This document shows, piece after piece, positions 1 through 5,778 of a stretch of 6,008 nt of DNA (positions are counted from its first letter, which is position 1; every line of letters begins with the position of its first letter). The translations under genes were made by a program, and so were the position numbers. The notes beneath the pieces are model-generated. The model saw only the letters and a list, made by a program, of their open reading frames with translations, did not search any database and was not told the origin of the DNA. This DNA comes from Nanobdellota archaeon. GTDB taxonomy: Archaea; Nanobdellota; Nanobdellia; Woesearchaeales; UBA12501. The stretch covers positions 1-6,008 of the forward strand of contig JAHJCS010000131.1 of assembly GCA_018812465.1 (NCBI GenBank), written 5' to 3'.

Positions 1-3000
1 GGAGAGAAGCCTTCCTGTCCGTCCATCACAACTTTGTAGTTGGCTGATAACGGAGGGAAATAATGTGCATAACCGCAGTCAAGAGGCTCGCCGTTTATGT
101 AGATCGTGCCTGAGAGGCCCTGAGTTGATACTGCATAATAATAATCATAGCTAACTCCCTGGACCATGTAACGGAGAGTAAGCACCTTCTCTCCGGCAGA
201 TATGTCATCAAATCCAAAGTAATAAAAGCCATCAATCTCCTGCATATCAACGATGTCCCATGATGATACATTCTTTATATTGCTTGCCAGCTCTACATCA
301 GAGATATCCCTCAGCTCTCCTGGCTCATAGATCACATTATACTGGTGCTGCCAGAACAATGGATTGCTGAACTGATTCTGCTGATCAAACAGAACCTGGC
401 ATTCTCCTGCATCATCTGCAACAACATTGCCTTCAACAACAGTATCATAAGCATCATCTCCATTGAATATGATGCTACCCATGATATTTATGCTGTCACT
501 GTCCACAAAACAGTTGCCTATGAAAGTATTATCTCCAGAGCACTTGTTCCTAAGGAACTTGTTAAGCTGTATGCCATCTGATGTCTCAAAGATATTGCCA
601 TTGATGTCATTTGCGCCTATGCAGGTTCCTTTCAGGCCATAATCTGCATTGATTGTGTTGCCGGATATTATTGACTCTACAAAGAAAAGCCCTGAAACAC
701 CCTCATTTACATCTGAGATATCATTATTGAGGATATTATGCCACATGCCAAGAGCGCCTATTCCCTTGTTTGTTCCTGATATTGTGTTTGAGTCAACAGT
801 TATGTTGAATCCAGCTGCAGATATAGCCTGTTCAAAACTTCCTGATATTGAATTATCAACCACAAGAGAGTCTCCTCCACCAATCAGTATGGCATTATCT
901 CCAGAACCAGAGAATGTGTTTCCTCTGACTTCTGAGTTCACAACACCAAGGAAAAGGCCTGAGTCTGTGAATCCATTGTCAAGTATGACAGCATTCTTCA
1001 CAGCGCTCAGATTAAGCCCTTTTCCATTGAAGATTCCATTCTTTATGGTTATATTCTCAAATCTTGGGATTGTGTCAATCAGGTCATTTATCTCCTGCCT
1101 TGAGAGCTTTGTAGGATCAACTCCCTGCGTGAGAGATTCAACCTCAGAAAGATTGTATCTTGAATAAGCTACTACACCGCCGGTGAGCTCAGCTCCATTC
1201 AGGTCAATCTCAACATTGCTTGAGGATATATTGATATTGTCGTTGTAGTCTCCAGAGCATAATCTAATCTTTGTCTGACCAGAGATGTCAACATCAGTTG
1301 TGGCCATACAATCAAGGTTTATCTTGGAAAGGTCCAGTCTTCCCTCAAAATATAAACCATTCCAGGATATCCTTCCTGAATGCATCACATTGTCTTCCAC
1401 ATACGCGTCCTCTATCCTGAAATCGCTTCCTTTGCCTATGATTACTGAGTCTTTTATTGTTGAGTTCTTTGAGCTTAGATCCTTCAGAGTACTCCTGCTG
1501 ACCTTGGTTGAGTCCAGGTCCGAGTTTTCTATGTTAAGACCGCAGTTCTTAAAAGAGCTGATGTATCCATCAAGCTGTCCGCAGACAACAGAACCACTCT
1601 TGTTCACTATAATCTGAGGTGACCAATCTATGGAAGTAGGTGACTTGACCATCACATATGTGGGTGTGTTCTCAATGCTTACCTCATAGGTGGGATATCC
1701 TGTCAGTGTTGTGGTCGTTGTCGGAACCAGGAACTCAGGCTCTTTGGACAAAGCTATTGTATAAGTAGGTGCTGCTGTATTGTCCCAGTCTATCTTAGCT
1801 ATGCTTTGAGTCACATCAAGGACAATAAGATTCTCAATTTCAGGAGAATCCGGACCACTATATGCTGTCTGCTCTGTGCAGTCATAATGAGCTGCAAGCT
1901 CAGATGGCATGTAATACCCTATCCTGTTGAGTAGTTTCATTGGATTTACAGTCATATTGTTCAGATATCCCTTGTCATCCACATTAGTGAATGTCTGAGG
2001 TTCATAAGGCCATGCACATACCTGATTGAATTGGTCAATACATCCTGATATAGGCTCCCTGTCAATCTGGAAGTGCATATGAGGGTCTGTTGAGTAACCT
2101 GCTCCTAAAGTATCATCAGAGTACATATCATTAGCGAGTATTCCAAGATATGTTCCTGCCTTGACAAAACCACCTATTTTTAGCTCTGGATTGAACTCTC
2201 TCATATGTAGATATGCAGAGTAGAGAGGTCTTCCATTGAGAGTTATCTGGTCATGCTTAAGTATAACCATGCCACCATAACCTCCATTCCTGCTTGTTGA
2301 GGCATAAAGCACATCCCTTATAGTAGGCACTTCATCCTTGACCACAATACCATCAGCAAAAGCATATACTTTTGTGGTATAAGCAGGCGCAAGAACATCT
2401 ATTCCTGCATGCGATCCTGAGCCCTCACCATTATGGTAATAATCTCCGCGATAATGGTTGCATATCTTATAGTCAGCGCAACTTGTGCTTGAAGGATTAT
2501 ATTCTATAACCTGATCAAGAGGGTTAGAGAATATTGTGCCTGGTTCTACAACCACATTCTGCCAATTAATGTCATAATTGCTTGTCACGCTTACAGGAAT
2601 TTGATGCTTTGTCGGAAGAGTGCATTTAGGTGTATATTGTATTGGCTCTCCTTCTGCATTCTGGCTGGATATCCTTCCATGAGCAACAGTTATCACATCA
2701 TTAAAGGATAATCCCATCTCATGGAAAGTATATTCATCAACAATCCAATGGTATTGGCCTCCTGTGTACAGATATACTTCTGGAGAGCAAGCTTCCTTCA
2801 AGAGTGTTCCTTCCTGAGGTGGAAGAGGGAAAGTGTACAACACCAGAGGGGCTGTAAGCTCTGTCCCATAAGAATTCCACTGAGATATCTCTCCTGAAAG
2901 CACAACCCTGTGGTCATCAAGGTTGTATGTGTTGAAATTATAGCAGAAAGATGTCTCATCTGCTATATGCCTGAACTTTCCGTTCTCAAAAAGATATATC

Positions 3001-5765
3001 TTATTGTCGCCTTCTTCCCTCAATCTTTCTCCTTCACTGTATGGAATTCCATAAGGGTCCATTCCATTGTTCAGGAGGGCTATCAGTGCATTTGTTTTCA
3101 AAATGTTTGACTGCAGGAAAGCAAGCTGGCTATTGGCTATTGTCTGGAAAGAGGTGGCATAAGCATCTCCTCCATTGATTGTCTTGCCCACATTCCAATA
3201 GTTTGTGTTCTGTGATTCCTGCACAAGATTGTGGTCTGTATAGAAGTAAGCGAAAATATCTCCTGCTTTTGCTGGATTAAGCGCTTTCACCTGAGGACAT
3301 ACAGAATCATCCTGGACATTGCAGTATTTCCTGTTCTTGCACTGGCAAACATCCAGTGAAGGATCTGAAGTTCCTATACAATCAGCTCCGCAATACTTCT
3401 GATAATTATATTTGTGAGTTATCTGGATATAACCTCTGCCCTTATAATCAATACCACCATCATAGGGTGTTGACCTGCAGAGATACACACCATCAAAATT
3501 TATCTTGTAAGTGCATCCTGGACCCATTCCATAATCACCATATTCTTCTACAGGCGAGAAGGATCCTGGGACTTCTTTTAGCAGTGTCGCCATGACAGCA
3601 GCCAGAAGCTCCTTGTCCATCACAATGCTCCGGTCATTGAATGCTCCTGATACTGACAGAAGAGCTATAGCAAGATTTGCGTTCTTGTCTGAAGTATACT
3701 GGAAAAGCTCAGGGAATGTGTCTATCATCTCCTGGATAAGCTCATCAGGACCTCCAACTCCAGGAAGATACACATCCACCTGCCCTACTTTGTATCTGTT
3801 ATACTCAAAGTCCTCAACATATTGAGAATCAAGCTCAACACGGATATCAGGATTATCTAGATCATAGAATCCCGTTATCATGCTTAAAGTTCCTGAATAG
3901 TCTGAGGGTAAGGTTATTGTCCTTGAATAAGTTATTATACCATTGAATTGTGTTGATGAGGTATTGAATCCTTTTATATCCTTAGTCCAGTGGTCATCAT
4001 TAACTACAATCCTCTCCTGATCATCCACAAAATGGACCATTGTCCTGTAATTATTGTCCATCTTATGCGCTTCTATGCTGTAAGTGTATGTAAGCTGTTC
4101 TCCTGAAGTTAGTTCTATTTTTGAGAAAGATGCTGGTTTTGGAGCAGGAGGTAACAATACCTGAGTTGGCACATCCAACTGCCCTATCAGATACTGATAG
4201 TTGCCTATATCCTGAGCATAGTTTGATCTCATCTGCACATTGCTTCCTGGACTGGCTTCTGGATAGAATCCAGTGACCATCCTCAGATGCCCTGAGAAAT
4301 TTGAGGGTATTGTGATGCTTCTGGTTCTTCCATAGAAACTGAAGTCGCCCCCATAAAAATATTGTGAGTTGGTCAGTGTGTAAGGATAAGAAAAGTTTGA
4401 CCAGTGGTCATCATTGACTATGATATTATCACTGTCATCCTTGAGGTGCACAAATGTCCTGTATGCTGCTGAAAGAGGGTAAGCATCATAGTGCAGCACA
4501 TAGGTTATTGTGTCGCCCGGATTAGGCGTTGTGTTAGAGATCTGTGCTGGCCTTGGAGCCGGCAATGGAGGAACCTGCCAGGTTAAGCTTTCTGTCCTCT
4601 CATTATTGAGTGTGCTCTCTTCATCAAATGGCGCCACAGCCTTGCATTTTATGCTGTGAGTACCAGGCTGAAGAACCCTGTGAGCAAATGATGCTGTTTT
4701 TATCTCATTCTCAGATATCCCTGCCACAGGCACTGCTTCATTAAAAAAACCATCTATGTAAAGGTTTATATTAAATGAAGATGATGTAGAAGCACCTATA
4801 TTCTGGACATTGCAGTATATTGTGCTTTCTATCCTTCCTAGGCTATTGCTGGTGAAAATATCTACTGGAGTCAAATCTGGTTTAGGTGTTGGGGTGCAGG
4901 GATCTGTTCCGACAACATAACCTATTATGCCATGATTTTCCCAACCTGACTGAACCCTCACTTGTTCATACTCGCACCAGTTTATTGTCAGTAGAGTGTC
5001 TTTCTGTGTTGGATTGTACAATTTATATAATGGAGTCCTTCCTGTGCCTGCAGTTGGATACAAGAATCCTTCAATGCCCCAAAAAGTGTATCCAGAATCT
5101 CCTTTCTGCTCGACTTCTGTTCCGCTTGTTGTATAATAATTGACATGATTAGTTATGTCCTGCATCCTATAAAGGTAGACTGCACCAGAAAATAAAGTTG
5201 AGGATGGCTGCCCATCATAATTAGAGAATGAATATCCTGTTGGAACCCATGGAGTCTTACCTTCCATACTCTCCTGGGTATATACATGGTCTACATAACT
5301 GCTGTGATAATATCTCTTTAAAGAGACAGGATTATAAGGAAGATTGCATTTGTTATTTGAAGAAGAGAGAGAGCCTAGCCAGTTATCATAATAGTTAGTC
5401 TGCTTAGCTAGCTTGTTATTAGGATCAGGCACAACATATATGGACTTGTCCATCTGGACATTGTTAAGAACTATCCATCTCTGGACAACACTTCCTGCAG
5501 GGATTGTCTTTCCCGAGGTGACTTTCACAAGATTAGCTGGATTGGTCTTGTCACCGAAGTACACTCCGAGCTCAAGATTGGTAGCATCCTGATCCCCTAT
5601 GTTATGCACATTCACTGCTAAGACATACGACTGGGTGTTGCACCAGGTGAATGGCCGAGGATTATCTCCATTCTGGGTATAAAGATTCGGCAGAGCTGAA
5701 GCTAGACCGCTGCAAAGCAGCACTATAAATATTGTAAGAATTGTCTTTGTAGTTATGTTTTTCAT
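1..5765 (-). CDS. Giant secreted multidomain peptidoglycan hydrolase: GH19-like plus M23 plus beta-helix (3' end outside window)
   Basis: An uninterrupted frame of 1,921 codons without its C-terminus. Order of parts: signal peptide 1-24, CARDB-like 42-129, DUF5648-like triple repeat 147-285, CARDB 296-396, two VNDDHW domains 402-532 and 540-665, GH19-like lysozyme 674-900, twin H-I repeats 915-1030, M23 metallopeptidase 1074-1240, Thr-rich linker near 1348-1355, parallel beta-helix 1390-1790, then an unassigned beta-rich region. The protein should be exported by Sec and work outside the cell. By family knowledge, the GH19-type domain cleaves glycan strands (chitin or murein) and the M23 domain cleaves murein peptide cross-links; CARDB and beta-helix modules usually serve in adhesion or display. 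A membrane or wall anchor, if present, would be in the missing C-terminus. Arginine is almost all AGA/AGG and ATA is common for Ile, suggesting an archaeal host. The single-protein assignment is secure; the target and the host are inferred. Confidence 0.93.
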   Translation of the reverse strand, partial: MKNITTKTILTIFIVLLCSGLASALPNLYTQNGDNPRPFTWCNTQSYVLAVNVHNIGDQDATNLELGVYFGDKTNPANLVKVTSGKTIPAGSVVQRWIVLNNVQMDKSIYVVPDPNNKLAKQTNYYDNWLGSLSSSNNKCNLPYNPVSLKRYYHSSYVDHVYTQESMEGKTPWVPTGYSFSNYDGQPSSTLFSGAVYLYRMQDITNHVNYYTTSGTEVEQKGDSGYTFWGIEGFLYPTAGTGRTPLYKLYNPTQKDTLLTINWCEYEQVRVQSGWENHGIIGYVVGTDPCTPTPKPDLTPVDIFTSNSLGRIESTIYCNVQNIGASTSSSFNINLYIDGFFNEAVPVAGISENEIKTASFAHRVLQPGTHSIKCKAVAPFDEESTLNNERTESLTWQVPPLPAPRPAQISNTTPNPGDTITYVLHYDAYPLSAAYRTFVHLKDDSDNIIVNDDHWSNFSYPYTLTNSQYFYGGDFSFYGRTRSITIPSNFSGHLRMVTGFYPEASPGSNVQMRSNYAQDIGNYQYLIGQLDVPTQVLLPPAPKPASFSKIELTSGEQLTYTYSIEAHKMDNNYRTMVHFVDDQERIVVNDDHWTKDIKGFNTSSTQFNGIITYSRTITLPSDYSGTLSMITGFYDLDNPDIRVELDSQYVEDFEYNRYKVGQVDVYLPGVGGPDELIQEMIDTFPELFQYTSDKNANLAIALLSVSGAFNDRSIVMDKELLAAVMATLLKEVPGSFSPVEEYGDYGMGPGCTYKINFDGVYLCRSTPYDGGIDYKGRGYIQITHKYNYQKYCGADCIGTSDPSLDVCQCKNRKYCNVQDDSVCPQVKALNPAKAGDIFAYFYTDHNLVQESQNTNYWNVGKTINGGDAYATSFQTIANSQLAFLQSNILKTNALIALLNNGMDPYGIPYSEGERLREEGDNKIYLFENGKFRHIADETSFCYNFNTYNLDDHRVVLSGEISQWNSYGTELTAPLVLYTFPLPPQEGTLLKEACSPEVYLYTGGQYHWIVDEYTFHEMGLSFNDVITVAHGRISSQNAEGEPIQYTPKCTLPTKHQIPVSVTSNYDINWQNVVVEPGTIFSNPLDQVIEYNPSSTSCADYKICNHYRGDYYHNGEGSGSHAGIDVLAPAYTTKVYAFADGIVVKDEVPTIRDVLYASTSRNGGYGGMVILKHDQITLNGRPLYSAYLHMREFNPELKIGGFVKAGTYLGILANDMYSDDTLGAGYSTDPHMHFQIDREPISGCIDQFNQVCAWPYEPQTFTNVDDKGYLNNMTVNPMKLLNRIGYYMPSELAAHYDCTEQTAYSGPDSPEIENLIVLDVTQSIAKIDWDNTAAPTYTIALSKEPEFLVPTTTTTLTGYPTYEVSIENTPTYVMVKSPTSIDWSPQIIVNKSGSVVCGQLDGYISSFKNCGLNIENSDLDSTKVSRSTLKDLSSKNSTIKDSVIIGKGSDFRIEDAYVEDNVMHSGRISWNGLYFEGRLDLSKINLDCMATTDVDISGQTKIRLCSGDYNDNINISSSNVEIDLNGAELTGGVVAYSRYNLSEVESLTQGVDPTKLSRQEINDLIDTIPRFENITIKNGIFNGKGLNLSAVKNAVILDNGFTDSGLFLGVVNSEVRGNTFSGSGDNAILIGGGDSLVVDNSISGSFEQAISAAGFNITVDSNTISGTNKGIGALGMWHNILNNDISDVNEGVSGLFFVESIISGNTINADYGLKGTCIGANDINGNIFETSDGIQLNKFLRNKCSGDNTFIGNCFVDSDSINIMGSIIFNGDDAYDTVVEGNVVADDAGECQVLFDQQNQFSNPLFWQHQYNVIYEPGELRDISDVELASNIKNVSSWDIVDMQEIDGFYYFGFDDISAGEKVLTLRYMVQGVSYDYYYAVSTQGLSGTIYINGEPLDCGYAHYFPPLSANYKVVMDGQEGFS
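3..395 (-). other. Unassigned beta-rich region after the beta-helix (continues past window edge)
   Basis: Residues about 1791-1921 have no recognisable family. The stretch alternates aromatic and hydrophobic strands, e.g. SSWDIVDMQEIDGFYYFGF, GEKVLTLRYMVQGVSYDYYY and GTIYINGEPLDCGYAHYFPP. This resembles a compact beta-sandwich that could cap the helix or begin another Ig-like domain. No membrane segment or sorting signal is seen up to the edge. Confidence 0.5.
396..1598 (-). other. Right-handed parallel beta-helix, residues about 1390-1790
   Basis: About 400 residues consist of short coils with repeated Asn/Ser/Asp, Ile/Val and Gly: for example GNTFSGSGDNAILIGGGDS, VVDNSISGSFEQAISAAGFN, VDSNTISGTNKGIGALGM and ISGNTINADYGLKG. 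The N-I/V-I-x-x-N/G ladder with roughly 20-24 residues per turn is the PbH1 / NosD-like pattern, with an N-terminal, more polar part (LDSTKVSRSTLKDLSSKNST). Such helices bind polysaccharides or form rigid adhesin rods. I see no clear polysaccharide-lyase or hydrolase active site, so a binding or display role is favoured. It follows the Thr-rich linker PTTTTTLTG (1348-1356). Confidence 0.88.
2046..2546 (-). other. M23 (LytM-type) zinc endopeptidase domain, residues about 1074-1240
   Basis: All expected M23 elements are present: an entry strand EPGTIFSNPLDQVIEYNP; the HxxxD zinc motif in GSHAGIDVLAP (H1119, D1123); the strand pair VYAFADGIVV; GGYGGMVILKHD; the YxHM variant of 'YaHl' (H1187); the G-x-V-KAGTYLGI turn; and the HxH motif in TDPHMHFQID (H1229 and H1231). 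H1119, D1123 and H1231 would bind zinc, with H1229 and H1187 in catalysis. No key residue is missing, so the enzyme should be active. Family members cut peptide cross-links of murein. The H1119-to-HxH distance (110 residues) is longer than in LytM, with insertions around VPTIRDVLYASTSRN and DMYSDDTLGAGYST. Confidence 0.93.
2676..3023 (-). other. Twin 'YLF-NGK-RHI' repeats, residues about 915-1030
   Basis: Two short related units lie between the catalytic domains: DNKIYLFENGKFRHIADETS (920-939) and, after GTLLKEACS, PEVYLYTGGQYHWIVDEYTF (from about 995) followed by HEMGLSFNDVITV. The pattern 'vyl..nGk.rhI.d...f...G.....v..v' recurs in secreted proteins of bacteria and archaea, commonly near wall-active enzymes. 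I know no established function; a wall-binding or spacer role is a guess. Confidence 0.6.
3066..3746 (-). other. GH19 chitinase/lysozyme-like catalytic domain, residues about 674-900
   Basis: Three GH19 hallmarks occur in the right order. First is a helix LLAAVMATLLKEVPGSFSPV followed by EEYGDYG (720-746), matching 'lA.fLAq..HE.gGF....EnlnY'; E731 would be the general acid and E740 or E741 the second acid. Second is DYKGRGYIQITHKYNY (773-788), matching the core 'y.GRG.iQlTg..NY'. Third is VGKTINGG (859-866), matching the late 'INGG' motif. The family cleaves beta-1,4 GlcNAc linkages in chitin or, in phage-type members, murein. The usual His before the first Glu is Lys here. Eight cysteines (751, 763, 792, 796, 807, 809, 815, 823) cluster around and after the second motif, an apparent disulfide-stabilised insertion fitting an extracellular enzyme. 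With an M23 domain in the same chain, murein is the more likely substrate. Confidence 0.8.
3771..4148 (-). other. VNDDHW beta-domain copy B, residues about 540-665
   Basis: A second copy of the preceding domain: it opens PPAPKPASFSKIELTSGEQL, has YRTMVHFVDDQERIVVNDDH(W) ending at residue 593, then RTITLPSDYSGTLSMITGFY, and ends YKVGQVDV. The DDHW motifs of the two copies are 138 residues apart. The conserved acid-rich DDH could bind metal or ligand; this is not shown by sequence alone. The domain leads straight into the GH19-like catalytic region. Confidence 0.7.
3987..4420 (-). repeat. DNA trace of an internal domain duplication (414-bp period)
   Basis: The 20 bases at 4401-4420 (ccagtggtcatcattgacta) recur at 3987-4006 with a single change. 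This segment encodes the HW/DDH core motif in both VNDDHW domains. Elsewhere the two copies are clearly diverged at DNA level, so the duplication is not very recent, or this core is under strong constraint. Confidence 0.75.
4170..4562 (-). other. VNDDHW beta-domain copy A, residues about 402-532
   Basis: A beta-rich domain opening with PAPRPAQISNTTPNPGDTIT. It carries YRTFVHLKDDSDNIIVNDDH(W) at about 437-455, a strand pair around RSITIPSNFSGHLRMVTGFY, and ends YQYLIGQLDV. It resembles the accessory beta-sandwich with 'y..FvH..d..G.iv..DDH.p', '.iP.....G.y.m..GlYd' seen in other secreted proteins, but I cannot name a family with certainty. The second copy follows directly. Confidence 0.65.
4578..4880 (-). 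other. CARDB domain, residues about 296-396
   Basis: The domain begins PDLTPVDIFTSNSLGRIEST and continues IYCNVQNIGASTSSSFNINL, YIDG, then VLQPGTHSIKCKAVAPFDE and STLNNERTESLTW. This is the canonical CARDB order: PDL opening, 'v.N.G', 'v.lyvdG', 'l.pG.h.i...vD....i.E.neeNN'. A Cys pair (in IYCNV and IKCKA) could form a disulfide between neighbouring strands. This is the clearer of the two CARDB-type domains. Confidence 0.8.
4911..5327 (-). other. DUF5648-like triple-repeat module, residues about 147-285
   Basis: Three similar units follow one another. Unit 1 starts VSLKRYYHSSYVDHVYTQ (147-164), unit 2 starts VYLYRMQDITNHVNYYTT (196 on), and unit 3 starts TPLYKLYNPTQKDTLLT (244 on) and ends SGWENHGIIGYV. 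The pattern 'plYrlyn..t.dH.yT......GW..eGi.GYv' is characteristic of the DUF5648 repeat found at the ends of secreted bacterial hydrolases. Three units fit a beta-trefoil-like fold with a carbohydrate- or wall-binding role, which is inference. In this protein it would serve as a targeting module before the catalytic domains. The 'H.YT' motif is degenerate in unit 3. Confidence 0.7.
5379..5642 (-). other. CARDB-like beta-sandwich, residues about 42-129
   Basis: The stretch YVLAVNVHNIGDQDATNLE has the CARDB / NEW3-type signature of a strand followed by 'N.G...A.N..V.VYF'. It continues with a polar T-I-P-A-G-S turn (...GKTIPAGSVVQRWIV) and ends in VVPDPNNKLAKQTNYYDNW, like the usual 'vDP.n.i.E.n..NN' end of CARDB domains. 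Such Ig-like modules act as extracellular spacers or adhesion units and are frequent in archaeal surface proteins. The match is by eye and moderate. Confidence 0.6.
5694..5765 (-). other. Sec signal peptide, residues 1-24 of the giant protein
   Basis: The N-terminus has a short Lys-containing region (MKNITTKT), a hydrophobic core (ILTIFIVLLCSGL) and an A-S-A signal peptidase I site at residues 22-24, with mature protein starting LPNLYTQ. The cysteine at residue 18 is not in a convincing lipobox, so I favour cleavage and secretion over a lipoprotein. Confidence 0.88.
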
Positions 5766-5772
5766 TTTCATT

Positions 5773-5778
5773 CCTCCT
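5773..5778 (-). promoter_or_regulatory. Shine-Dalgarno AGGAGG that decides the start of the giant gene
   Basis: Read on the minus strand, AGGAGG lies 7 bases before ATG at 5765-5763, which is ideal spacing, but only 1 base before another in-frame ATG at 5771-5769. The downstream ATG is therefore the likely start, giving a protein that begins MKNITTKT. The stop codon TAG of the upstream gene (5779-5777) shares its last two bases with this site, an arrangement typical of translational coupling. Confidence 0.85.

Noticed and set aside
649..1167. 172-codon open frame on the plus strand (also smaller ones at 345-581, 1285-1617, 2910-3110, 3356-3595, 3592-3825 and 4886-5143)
   Set aside because: All lie antisense inside the continuous minus-strand frame, which encodes recognisable domains. 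Their translations show no domain and no ribosome site was evident.
1704..1724. Repeated Thr codons near 1707-1721 as a simple-sequence repeat
   Set aside because: The five Thr codons use different third bases and follow a Pro, so this is a short protein linker rather than a DNA microsatellite.
5706..5717. Cys18 in the signal peptide as a possible lipobox cysteine
   Set aside because: The preceding residues (VLL) do not give the small residue expected before a lipoprotein cysteine, and a good A-S-A cleavage site follows at 22-24.
1..5765. Frameshift or assembly break joining separate genes into one long frame
   Set aside because: The frame was followed codon by codon without a stop, codon use is uniform, and domain boundaries fall at linkers, so a single real gene is the simplest reading.
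5769..5771. Upstream in-frame ATG at 5771 as the start of the giant gene
   Set aside because: It is only 1 base from the Shine-Dalgarno, whereas the ATG at 5765 has a spacing of 7 bases. The difference is two residues.
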